From contig CAKOHE010000063.1 in assembly GCA_934047225.1 (NCBI GenBank), positions 1-64,000 of the forward strand: a stretch of 64,000 nt of DNA, read 5' to 3'. Of this stretch, positions 36,620-46,080 are shown piece after piece. The translations under genes and the position numbers were made by a program. Origin of the DNA: Ypsolopha sequella (lineage: Eukaryota; Arthropoda; Insecta; Lepidoptera; Ypsolophidae). Numbering within the stretch: the stretch's first letter is position 1; the number at the start of each line of letters is the position of its first letter. The notes beneath the pieces were generated by a model. That model was not told the origin of the DNA. It saw nothing but the letters and a program-made list of their open reading frames with translations, and ran no database searches.

Positions 36620-36622
<3 letters not shown>
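29565..36622 (+). repeat. Satellite array C: 43-bp unit, about 164 copies
   Basis: The unit comprises GTGTTTTAATACTTTATGAA, then ACTGTCACATAAAGATGACA and GGA. Each unit contains the perfect 6-bp inverted repeat CTGTCA/TGACAG around an 8-nt loop. Variants such as GTGTTTAAATA, CTTTTTAAAAC, CACATCAAG and CAGGTGTG recur in register and reveal higher-order blocks of 19 units (817 bp) and 33 units (1419 bp). Stops in all frames; no coding. Confidence 0.97.
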
Positions 36623-36650
<28 letters not shown>

Positions 36651-37110
36651 CAATTCAAATTCAAATTCAAATTTATTTATTTACAGTTTAAAAACAAAGA
36701 TTGGCGTTCTCTAGTCCCCACAGTAGGATTCCCTGGGTGGTGGGGACTAGCTTCCTTTACTCGTCTCATAAATTTAGTGTTCCATGCTGCATTATACAAA
36801 ATCAAAAACACAGATCTTAGCTATAATAAATTACTCAGTTACCATTAATTACATTAAATTTAAAATTATAATAAATTGATTAAAATATGAATTTACATCT
36901 AATATGAATTATGTTACTGAATTAAAATTAAATAAAAATTAAGTTAAAAATGTCAATCAAATTATAAATTAATCACAGAATTAAGATAAAAAAAAAATAT
37001 TAAGATACAAAATTAGGATTAAAAAATAAAAATAAAGTATTACTTAATTAAAATAAAATAAAATTACAGTTTGAAAATTTAAAATTAAGATTTTGAAGCT
37101 AACCCTGATA
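36623..37110 (-). mobile_element. LINE 3' end inserted at the end of array C
   Basis: A 28-T tract (36623-36650) followed by CAATTCAAATTCAAATTCAA and TTTATTTATTTACAG reads, on the minus strand, as a retroelement 3' UTR with a poly(A) tail. The tail touches the last satellite unit, so the array is cut by or ends at this insertion. The interior is AT-rich and non-coding. Confidence 0.6.
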
Positions 37111-37848
37111 CAATTTATTTGGAATAGGATAGGTATTGAAAGAGGGTGTATGTGTGTGTGTAAGGGTGTATGTGGGTGTGTAATAGTGTAAGGGCAACAC
37201 ACAGCTGTCAATTGGCAGTTTTGGCGGTATTATTGTAAGACTCTGGAAGGGGTCATAGTGTCCCCAATAAAACTATATCAAAATATCTTATCCACCTGTC
37301 TTATTTCTAATATATCATTAGAGAATATTATCAAGCCATAATATTCGTATTTCCGGGAGAACATAAATACACACAAGTACGTTTGGCGTGCACGACGGGC
37401 ACGGAATGACGACGGGTGGCAGCCCACTGGCGGGAAATCACTCTGGTTATGCCTAATTATTATTACCAATCACGGCAGCTACGCTCGAGTGACGGGGCCC
37501 TGACTTAGCCCAGACACGATAAATTTAAAGTTGTTTCAATTAAAGTTTTTGTATTTGTGTTTCAAGTAACTACGTACATAGTTTTGCGATATCAGACCTA
37601 CTTTTGAATGTGTCTTTCTCGAATACCGATAGGTAGGGTATTGCGATGCTACATTGTATTGCCAGGTTACCTGTAGGCCAGGCCTACAATGTGTTTTGCA
37701 CTTGATACACGTTAGCGACTGCGTAAAATATTTCGTATGAAAAATTGTGGTTACTCTCATAAACCACCAGGGGTGCTGTGCAATTTCTCATATAAATATT
37801 TCACGCTGCAAAACTTATGGTAGGCGTACTGGCCCCAATTATACTCAC
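37111..37848. other. Non-coding DNA with LTR-end-like repeat
   Basis: It contains (GTGTGT)n-rich text at 37145-37180 and a segment (37193-37318, with CAATAAAACTATATCAAAAT and CTTATCCACCTGT) that recurs at 57530-57650. AATAAA-containing, shared at two loci, it may be the end of an LTR. No gene is seen. Confidence 0.45.
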
Positions 37849-38050
37849 TCCGCCTTCCTAGTTTCCTAGTGAGATGGCTGGCACACGCAATATGCAGCAG
37901 CCTGTACTCGAGTCGTGCTTGGAAGGCGGCGGCACGGGGGTGCGGCGCGGTGGATGGCGAGGTCGCGGACAGACGCGCCAGCTCCTCGCACACAGTCTCA
38001 CAAATGTCACGCACGTAGCGAGCGCTCGCGCTGCCGCAGACGCTGTCCAC
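37849..38050 (-). CDS. Candidate internal exon of an unidentified host gene
   Basis: A 202-bp open stretch in locally GC-rich DNA. On the minus strand it follows an AG acceptor (GCCTCCAG at 38051) and ends at a strong donor GTGAGTAT (37848). It encodes about 67 residues, predicted helical: SVCGSASARYVRDICETVCE near the start and LEYRLLHIACASHLTRKLG near the end, separated by a Ser/Pro/Ala-rich linker. The composition and both splice sites differ sharply from the repeats around it. I do not recognise the protein. Neighbouring exons were not found between the transposons on either side, so the introns must be long or this is an isolated remnant. Confidence 0.45.
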
Positions 38051-38259
38051 CTGGAGGCGTGATTGCAGATGTTACATTTGTGATAGGTGACGGGATAGTT
38101 TAAAGTTTAGAAGCGGTTTCTTGGTGCGGTCCGGTTACGATCACTGTCACTCATAATGGGAAAGAAAAACAGGTGGCGCAGCTATCGCTTGGCCTTTTAA
38201 ACTGACACTGAATTATTTCTAAAGAATATTTTAATTAATTTCTTGTAAATAATGTAACC

Positions 38260-38294
<35 letters not shown>
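38051..38294. other. Intron-like DNA ending in an (ATC)n microsatellite
   Basis: AT-rich sequence. From 38263 to 38297 there is an ATC trinucleotide run of about eleven units that joins the Helitron end without a break. Confidence 0.6.
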
Positions 38295-38298
<4 letters not shown>

Positions 38299-39127
38299 AT
38301 ATATAAAAAGAGAAGTCCTGACTGACTCACTCATTCACTGACTCATCAACGCACAGCCCAAACGCTTAGACCTAGAAAGCTGAAATTTTGCACAGAACTT
38401 TCTTTTGTAATGTAGACAAGGAATAAGAAAGGATTTTTCGAAATTCAGCCTCTATTGGGGTGAAACGGGGGTCCACAGTTTGTATGGGGAAACAAGATTA
38501 GTTAGACTATTTTATTCTAGACTTCACAGGAGTACTCCTATCTATAAATGAGTAAACATGTGTTTCAAATTTTTTCAGAATTCAACCCCTAAATGACAAA
38601 GTCTGAAAATCAACACGGGTATCGTTTGTATGGTTTATCGGGTCACTGATTACGAAAACAACAACGATTTCTAAATCCAATGTAGTGGACGTAAAATACC
38701 TAATGGGGCGTGATGGGGTTGAAATGTTAAAATGTGTAAATATCAATATGGGTGTCGTTTTTATGGTTTTTTGTGACGTCAATTACGAAAATGGAATCGA
38801 TTTTGAAATTGAATATAGTGGCCATAAAAATTCTTGAAAGTATGTGTGCCATAGCAAATCGGCTGTAACAGACGGACAGACAGACAGCCACACAACTGAT
38901 CCTATTTGGGTTACATTTTTTTCCTTTTGAGGTATCTATCTTTCTATATATCCACAATCTATCTATCTATATCTATCTATATCCCGGCAAAATATCTTAG
39001 AACGCAAGGTGGTACATCCTTAGGGGTTGGATCACGGGGTGCCAAAATATATTATAATTTTTGTTTCTGAAAAAAATGTAATTTGTTTTCTGTAGGCCAC
39101 GCGGGCGGAGCCGCGGGCAGAAGCTAG
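38295..39127 (+). mobile_element. Short non-autonomous Helitron
   Basis: An 833-bp relative of the Helitron at 14704: the same start (TATATATAAAAAGAGAAGTC), the same interior text (CAGCCACACAACTGATCC, GGTGGTACATCC) and the same 3' hairpin GCGGGCGGAGCCGCGGGC with CTAG at 39124-39127. The exact first base is uncertain because TC is merged with the ATC microsatellite. Confidence 0.88.
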
Positions 39128-39462
39128 TAACAGACAAAACTGCTGTTTTGAAATGCTTAAACAATAATCTTTTCAACGATACCCATGGCGCAGATTGCTT
39201 CCCCATTGAATGAATGAAAGATAGAATATTATTTTTATGATAAGTGCGAAAAGGCTAGCACGAATTAAACGAACTGTAACTATGATTGTGAATCGGTGAA
39301 TCATAAGGATTATATCGGATTTGAACGATGATCTATTTCAATCCTCAGGGCGAGTGAATATCCAGACGCCTGCAGTTCAAATTCTCTATTTGTAAATAAT
39401 TTAAGGGTCAATCAACTTTTCATTTCTTTCACTTTTCCCTTAAGGAAAATTATTCTAAGTCC
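39128..39462. other. AT-rich DNA, nothing recognised
   Basis: No gene or element end was identified. Confidence 0.4.
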
Positions 39463-39806
39463 TTAAGAGCGGTTTAGCAGCCGGATTGTGAAAAACCCGC
39501 CTTTTTCTAATTAGTAGAAACAGAACACTTATTCAAAATTTACTCAATAGTTCCTCAACAAAAACTTATTAACTATGTTTTGCGTAAACTGTGATTGCAA
39601 AGTTTCCGTTGGTTCCTGTAAATTACAATTTTAAAGATTAAGTTTAAAATTTACAGAAACCAATGGAAACTTTGCTATGGCAGCATACACAATACATATA
39701 TATATAATAATACATAATAAGGTTTTGTTCAGGAACTATTGAGTAAACTTTAAATATGAAGTGTTCTGTTTCGATTAATAAAAAAGGCGTGTTTTTCACA
39801 ATCCAG
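39463..39806 (+). mobile_element. Palindromic TTAAGAGCG MITE
   Basis: The left arm starts TTAAGAGCGG and GCAGCCGGATTGTGAAAA. The right arm is its approximate reverse complement up to CACAATCC (39804) and lacks the last ~22 bases. The interior is also self-complementary (GGTTCCTGTAAATTACA against TGTAAATT-type text around 39600-39665). It abuts the gypsy remnant, so it either inserted there or marks its truncation point. Confidence 0.75.
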
Positions 39807-40533
39807 AAACTGTAGTTCTATCGAAACAATAAAAACATTAAAGGACATTATTGCCCAATTTGGAAACCCAACCCGTATAGTAACAGATAGAGGTGTAGCC
39901 TTTACAAGTCGCTATTTTAAGCTGTTTGCGGAGGAATTTCAGTTCAGACATGTCTTAAATGCTATAGCCAGCCCTAGATCAAATGGGCAGGTGGAACGTG
40001 TTAATCGAACAATTATAGATGGTTTAAACACGATGACTGAGAGCGAGAGCACATGGGATGAAAAATTTACTGATGTAGTTTGGGGCATTAATAACACACC
40101 GAACTCAACAACTAGTTTTTCCCCATTTAAGCTTATGTTTGGACATGAAAACTCTCGTTTGCCAGCATATCTCGATAGAGAATCTCAGAACTCTGTTCTT
40201 CAAGAGCAATCATTACAAAGTAGAAGAGAAATAGCGAAGCGTGTAGGACAATTAGTTTTATGGAAGGGTGGAGCCACTACGGATACTACTGCTAAAGTCT
40301 CGCAGAAGCTAAAAAGTCCTTACACGGGTCCCTACAAGGTTTTCAAGGCTGAAACGCACATAGATCGTTACACAATCTGTAGTGTCAAAGGCATGAAAGG
40401 ATATAAAAAGTTTAGTGCAGTTGTAAGGGGAGAAGTACTAAGACCATACAAAGCTGTAGTATCCGATGCAGATAGCTCTGCTAGTGATAGAGATGTGGAT
40501 AGGGACGACCTGATTGATTTGTTAGAGAGCTAA
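39807..40533 (+). pseudogene. Ty3/gypsy integrase, C-terminal part only
   Basis: About 240 codons readable to TAA at 40531. It contains the second and third catalytic motifs of a retroviral-type integrase (IVTDRG near 39880 and SNGQVERVNRT near 39980). Then follow the NTPNSTTSFSPFKLMFGH motif of Ty3/gypsy integrases, a C-terminal domain with KSPYTGPYKVFK, and an acidic tail. Gag, protease, RT, RNase H and the first catalytic Asp are missing because the 5' side stops at the MITE at 39806. The reading frame that remains has no stop, so the truncation is probably not very old. Confidence 0.9.
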
Positions 40534-41072
40534 ACTCTGTAAAAAAAAATACTCAGTTAATGTTGTTTCTACATATGTAAGAAAATTCATTATGTTCTGT
40601 GTTAAAGGAATACCTAACTACTTTTAAACAAAACAGATCATATAGCTGTTAATCCTTTATTAAAATTATCCTAAACTCATATTAAGAATATAATACTGCC
40701 AAAGTTAACTATATTGTAGGTATCAGATAAGTAATTTAAACATGTACTTTTATTGTTAGGTATGTGAATAAAACATGACAAAAAAAATAAGTTTATTTGA
40801 AATAAAGAAATGTAGATACTTCAATATTTGATTTTATGACCCTGCAAGGCTAAGGCGTTCGTCCGGTAGTTATGCAATCTTCTTTGACGCAGTTACAGAC
40901 GATAATGATCTGGAAAAAATATTATTTGTGCACTCAGTTATAAGTCTGTGTGGCTTAAGGAAGGAAAAATATTAGTCTGTGACAATAAAGTCATTTATGT
41001 AAAAGTATTGGTGACATAAGACTTGAAGAAGCAAAATAATAGCTGTGCGTTATACAATTGTCTTGTGTGACA
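40534..41072. other. 3' non-coding part of the gypsy remnant
   Basis: AT-rich sequence following the integrase stop. It probably contains the 3' UTR of the element. The first GTCTGTGTG motifs appear near 40945. Confidence 0.45.
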
Positions 41073-41330
41073 AGATACATAGATGTCTGTGTGACATGAA
41101 ACATAGAAGTCTGTGTGACATGATACATACATGTCTGTGTGACAATTAATTCAAGTCTGTGTGACAATTAATTCAAGTCTGCGTGACAATTAATTCAAGT
41201 CTGTGTGACAATTAATTTAAGTTTGTGTGACTATTAATTTAAGTCTGTGTGACTATTAATTTAAATATGTGTGACATTATGCTGCTTACATGTCTGTGTG
41301 ACGATTAGTTTAAGTCTGTGTGACTTGGGA
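41073..41330 (+). repeat. GTCTGTGTGAC tandem repeat, about 12 copies
   Basis: Tandem units of about 22 bp, typically GTCTGTGTGACAATTAATTC. The first part of each unit (GTCTGTGTGAC) is well conserved and the spacer (ATTAATTCAA, ATGATACATA) is more variable. It lies about 550 bp after the integrase stop of the gypsy remnant. Better conservation of the core than of the spacer would suit a protein-binding array, but this is inference. Confidence 0.85.
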
Positions 41331-42130
41331 AATTAAAAATAGCTGTACGTATTTCTGACGCTCAACAATTTACAATTAATTACTAAAGCAGCTTGAATAC
41401 TTACCAGTACAAGAATTATAAAAAGGAGAATCTGCGTTTACACATTATTTAGATGAAGTAGCAAAATGCTGTCCACTTTTATTTTCATTTCCAGATCGCG
41501 ATTGGTGATACGAAACCAACGAGTGACCGCCGTGGGACACGGCAGACGCAGGATGGCCGAGTGTTAAGAGGCCAATGCAAAAGGCTCCCAACTACGATTC
41601 GACGCGAGTGCAAAATTGGTCGGAATACTGCCGTCCCTCTCAGGCGCGCGCGCGCAGCTGTGTGTGTGTGTACCATTCATTCATAACCATAACGTCTCGA
41701 ATGCACTATGTTCATGATTTGCTTTTTTTTGTTTTCTACGTCGGGGAATCGTAAGTGAACATACCTACTAGTAATGCGTTTTATGGAAATTCCTCTACAA
41801 GTCAATGCCTGTATCTCGAATTATTTATTTATCAAAATATAAGGATATCTGGAGATCGAGGCTTTGTAGAGAAAACCTACCTAAAGTAATTGTACCAAGT
41901 GCGAGTCGGACCCACAAACCGAGGCTTCCGTACAAACTTATAGGTTTAGAAAAAGGGTATTGTATTGACAGGGTACTAAACCCTAAAAAGATTATGATAA
42001 ATTATTCCAGTTGCAGTTATGAAGTACCAACTTGACACTTGCGTACAAAAAAAGTAAAATTTAGTAATCAGAAAGATCACTCAACAATCTGGTTTATAGG
42101 ATTTAGATTTTTACCACACGTTGGTTGTAA
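41331..42130. other. Non-coding DNA with repeat fragments
   Basis: It includes a (CG)n(TG)n tract near 41642-41670 and a short piece of the interspersed repeat described at 11725 (CCAAGTGCGAGTCGGACCCA near 41898). No gene is seen. Confidence 0.4.
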
Positions 42131-42206
42131 GCAGCGGTAGCTCAGGGGTAGAACGCAGGCCTAGCAATCTTGAGGTTCCAAGTTCGATCCCCGGTCGGAT
42201 TTGTGC
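42131..42206 (+). repeat. tRNA-derived SINE head
   Basis: GCAGCGGTAGCTCAGGGGTA fits a pol III A box (TAGCTCAGGGGT), and GTTCCAAGTTCGATCCCCGG contains a B box (GTTCGATCC). The stems of a real tRNA do not pair well and no acceptor stem closes the structure, so a SINE promoter region is the better call. The body continues to about 42420 with repeated GGTCCGATGGAC-like text. GAAGTACGGCGATA just after the head recurs at 63608. Confidence 0.65.
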
Positions 42207-42511
42207 CCGAAGTACGGCGATAGAGCTCACCACCAGAGCTGTCACATGGACCAAATATAAGCCCTAAGTTGGTTCGTTCAAATAGGACTCGGACCTGGTC
42301 CGATGGACTATTATGGTGAGCCCTAAACTCCAGCGGACCGAACGGACTAGCCCTATTTCGGTAAAAAACCGGTCAGGCCCGAGTTGGTCCGAAACAGTCC
42401 GTTAGATTACTTTAATAGAGTTATGCAATAAATGCTGTGCTACAATTTGATAAATAGTCGAAAAAATGTCGTGTATTTTATTGAATAGTATTGAAATACC
42501 TGAAAGCTTCG
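42207..42511 (+). repeat. SINE body or linked repeat
   Basis: A GC-richer stretch with reiterated GGACC/GGTCC motifs (CGGACCTGGTCCGATGGAC, GGTCAGGCCCGAGTTGGTCC) and no coding features. It probably belongs to the repeat headed by the tRNA-like segment. Confidence 0.4.
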
Positions 42512-42614
42512 ATTAAGAGGATGGCATACCCTAGCAACTTTTTTTTAATTTCCGTCCAGCACAATAAGTCTAATGGCAAAGACCTTATTTGCTTTTCATA
42601 GAAGCGATTATATG
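42512..42614 (-). repeat. Second copy of the 10502-10601 repeat
   Basis: Reverse complement of the 100-bp segment beside the mariner, with scattered substitutions (AAGAGGATGGCATACCCT to AGAAGCGATTAT). It leads directly into the foldback. Confidence 0.65.
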
Positions 42615-42618
42615 TTGG

Positions 42619-43583
42619 AAAAAAAATTGTTTTGGCCATATCTTCGGAACTGAAGGTGGTACATCCCTAGGGGTCGGACCATAAAGTGCCAAAAAAGTTT
42701 TTTTTTTTTTTTTAATGTCAAAACTTTAACCACCCGTATCTCCTAGACGGCTTGAGTTAGACCCATGTTGATGGGTGTCTAAGAAAAGGTCTCGCCGAGA
42801 TCTAGCTCCCCCCAGTGTCAAAACTTTAACGGCTCGTATCTCCCAAAAAAATTTGATCGGACTCGGCCTCGCTGGCGCGTTCTCCGTCCTCACATGCTCG
42901 TTTTTCGGCCTCGCTAGAAAGACACTTGAAGGCTCGGCCTTCGGCCTCGCCATTAGATCCGAAGAAATGTCCGATCAAATTTTTTTCAAAAAAGTGTCAA
43001 AATCCTTGTCGGTTGTCAAAAAGTGTCAAATTTAACAATGAATTCGTAATCACCGACCCTATTTGCCCCTTGATACCGAGTTTCAAGCGAATCGGAGCAC
43101 TTTTTTGGACCTGTCAAAAAATGTCAAAACCTGTCAAATGTCAAATTTTTTTATGCGGTCGGGAAGCCCTTGGCAAACCGATCACTAAAGTCGAAACCGC
43201 AACTCGCTAGGATTTACGGTTCGGGAGATATAGCCGATCAAAGTTTTGGCAAAAATATATTTTTTTTCGACTTTTTTTTTTTTTTTTCATTTTCAGTTAG
43301 AGCTCGTCGAGCCCTTTTCTTAGAGTACCATGAACATGGGTCTAGCTTCAGCCGTTTGGGAGATACGGGCCGTTAAAGTTTTGACACTGTGGGGGGCTAG
43401 ATCTCGGCGAGACCTTTTCTTAGACACCCATCAACATGGGTCTAACTCAAGCCGTCTAGGAGATACGGGCGGTTAAAGTTTTGACATTAAAAAAAAAAAA
43501 AAAACTTTTTTGGCACCCTATGGTCCGACCCCTAGGGATGTACCACCTTCCGTTCCGAAGATATGGCCAAAACAATTTTTTTT
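42619..43583. mobile_element. Large foldback element
   Basis: The left arm 42619-42848 and the right arm 43356-43583 are near-perfect reverse complements (for example GGCCATATCTTCGGAACTGA against its complement at 43550, and CCCATGTTGATGGGTGTCTA against 43424). The arms are about 230 bp and the spacer about 505 bp. The arm sequence is also found in the Helitron at 17190-17340 and in part at 39000-39050, and the spacer resembles 17640-17830. No coding sequence. Confidence 0.88.
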
Positions 43584-44755
43584 TCGGTACATCCCTTAAA
43601 AAAAAAAAGGCAAACAAACACGCATGCATAGCATAGTAAAGTAATCGTCACTGACTGAGTTATGTCAGTTATCGAGCGAGCAACTAAAGTATAATGCAAA
43701 ACTATTGTACCCTAACCCAAAGGAGGCCCCAGGCCCAGACGCGCGAATCCACGCGACATCTCTCTATATCTCTACTGTGTGAATGTGTGCGTGCGTCAAA
43801 CAAGATGCGACACAGCTACTAGCCGTTCAGAATGTGTACTGAATACGGGCGTATTTCGTAATACCAAAAATGTTGAATGAAAACTTAATGTGTTTTAAAT
43901 TTCGTTTTATAATCTGTAACTTGATAACATATGCTATGTTTCCGCTCGAACAATATCTTACGTTTTGTTGTTTTTAATACAAAACAAATAAGAAGAAAAC
44001 GGGTAATTTACGGTGTAAAAATGTGCGAATTGCAAATCGCTGACATTTCGTTTCAGGTTAGTATTTTGGAAGGAAACATTAGCATGAACCTATAAAAATA
44101 CTGTCTTAATCAGAATAACAGCATAATTTGGTTGAAATATGCTCGAATTGCAAATGATTTTGGTATTACGTTTGTATGGATAATTATATTGGCATCGGCC
44201 TCTTAACCATCGACCCCTATTCCCGCCAGTAACTCCGAGCACGTGTCATCACAACGCAACTATCATGACTTCCTTTGATTAAATTTATATGAAATAATTA
44301 GTATGTGTGTATCAAATGATTATGAATATTATTAGTTTTGTTTGGTTAGAATTTATATTTAGGGATTTGTATAATCTCCGCTTTTTCTAGTTATTTATTT
44401 TGGCGCCGACTACAGTGGCGCCAAGGTTGTCATTTTAATCAGTATCAACAACTGTATTTTTCAAATATGTACCAGTTACTTTGTAAATACTCGTTACAAT
44501 TATCTCCGAATTATATCATGTATTTATATAGCCGTAAAACTAGAATTCAATGGTTAGAATCTTTTGTTTAGAAATTTAAATTATTGTATTCAACTTCCGG
44601 TGTAGAAATTGAGCTCGGACATTATAAAAACGGAGGTAAGATGGAAACAACTCACATTTATCAACTGTACGTTACCTGAATATATTGTAAGGGGAAACGC
44701 TGCCCAAATGCACAATGAAGTTTGGAACTTAAATAAGCTAAAACTGACTGGGTTT
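43584..44755. other. AT-rich DNA with two inverted repeats
   Basis: CGTAATACCAAAA (43857-43869) is inverted at 44158-44170. TTGGCGCC..GGCGCCAA lies near 44399-44424 around a 9-nt centre. The part from 44755 downward to about 44395 may be the 3' UTR of the SmD1-like gene on the minus strand; an AATAAA on that strand lies near 44396. Confidence 0.4.
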
Positions 44756-44851
44756 TCATCGACGGCCCCTGCCTCGGCCGCCGCGGCCGCCACCGCCTCT
44801 CGAGCCTCCGCCCCCGCCACGGCCTCTCCCGCGCCCGCCTCGAGCACCACC

Positions 44852-45623
44852 ACCAGGTACGAACATCGAGTGGGCCGACTCGGTTAAGTACCTGGGATGC
44901 CACATAGATCGCCGGCTACGCATGGGGCCTCAGGTTGATCACGCCGTCCGCCAAACCAAGGCGGCAAGGGCGCTCCTGAGGCCCGTGCTAACATCAAGAC
45001 TTCCACTTCGGACCAAGACGATGATCTACAAGACGTACCTGCGCTCCCGCCTTACTTATGCGGCGCCTGCGTGGTACGGCTTGGCATCTGCGACCAACCG
45101 GCAGAGACTTCAGGCGCAACAAAACATTGCCCTGCGTGCAATCACCGGCGCACACTACCTAACGAGGAACACGACCATCGCAACGGATCTGGGGGTTGAG
45201 AGCGTTGAAGAGTTCGTGCGCCGTTTGGCCCGTGTCATCTATGACCGGGCCGACAACGGCCCGCACGAGCATCTCCGTGTACTCGCCCCCACGTACGACA
45301 GATCCCCCACCGGACGACCCTACCCTCGAGAGCTGCTGCGTGAGTCATCCGCGAGCAGCTCAGAAGAAGATGTCGGAGATTGAAGACGGACTGGGCTGCC
45401 GGTGACGTTACCACCGGCAGTCATGAAAAGGGAGTGGAACTGCCGGTCGTACAGCCGGCGGCCCGTCACGACGCGATCTCCGACATGCCGCCAACCATCA
45501 TATTGGCGGCCCCCCCCGGACCCGCGGGTTGAAGCCCGCGGAGTTGAAGCCCGGGCAAAGATGTATACATCAAAGCCCGTACCTTCGACCGCCCTTCGGG
45601 CGGCCGAAGACGACCCACGTATC
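44852..45623 (+). mobile_element. 5'-truncated Jockey-type LINE in the SmD1 tail
   Basis: From 44858 the plus strand reads the end of a LINE reverse transcriptase: SVKYLGCHIDRRLRMGPQ, then the thumb-like region RSRLTYAAPAWYGLA and RLQAQQNIALRAITGA, to a stop at 45381-45383. This layout is typical of Jockey-clade ORF2 C-termini. A GC-rich, hairpin-prone 3' UTR follows (CTGCCGG..CCGGCAG pairs). GCACCACC occurs at both borders (44844-44851 and 45624-45631) and may be the target duplication, although the host repeat also contains it. Insertion plus one duplication is 780 bp, a multiple of three. Confidence 0.85.
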
Positions 45624-45935
45624 GCACCACCGCCTCTCAGGCCTTCGCGCCCGCCTCGAGCACCACCGCCTCTCGGGCCTCCGCGCCCGCCTCGAGCACC
45701 ACCGCCTCTCGGGCCTCCGCGCCCGCCACGGCCTCTCCCGCGCCCGCCTCGAGCACCACCGCCTCTCGGGCCTCCGCGCCCGCCACGGCCTCTCCCGCGC
45801 CCGCCTCGAGCACCACCGCCTCTCGGGCCTCCGGGCCCGCCTTGAGCACCACCGCCTCTCGGGCCTCCGGGCCCGCCTCGAGCACCACCGCCTCTCGGGC
45901 CTCCGGGCCCGCCTCGAGCACCACCGCCCCGCGGG
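45624..45935 (-). repeat. 36-bp minisatellite coding the RGG tail
   Basis: Units containing CTCGAGCACCACCGCCTCTC and GGCCTCCGCGCCCGC repeat with a period of 36 bp, some with an 18-bp insert (GCCACGGCCTCTCCCGC). On the minus strand they encode RGGGARGG followed by PGGP or RGRG-type residues. The tail is clearly longer than the simple RG tail known for SmD1. Confidence 0.85.
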
Positions 45936-46080
45936 AAGCCATCGCGTTTACCGCGGCCTCTCGGCGCATCATCGATGAGCAAAGTCTCCAGCGGTAGACT
46001 GTCAGGGAGGATGTAATATCTAATATCGTTTCCTCTGATACTGAGCGTCTCCAGTTGAATAGGTTCACGGTTCTTCAAAG

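Noticed and set aside
22173..36622. CRISPR-like direct repeats
   Set aside because: The units are contiguous without variable spacers, there are no cas genes, and the genome is eukaryotic.
42131..42206. Functional tRNA gene
   Set aside because: A and B boxes are present but stems and acceptor pairing are poor; it continues into a repeat body, so SINE is the better call.
45402..45978. Plus-strand proline- or serine-rich ORFs
   Set aside because: Antisense shadows of the RGG-coding minisatellite on the minus strand.
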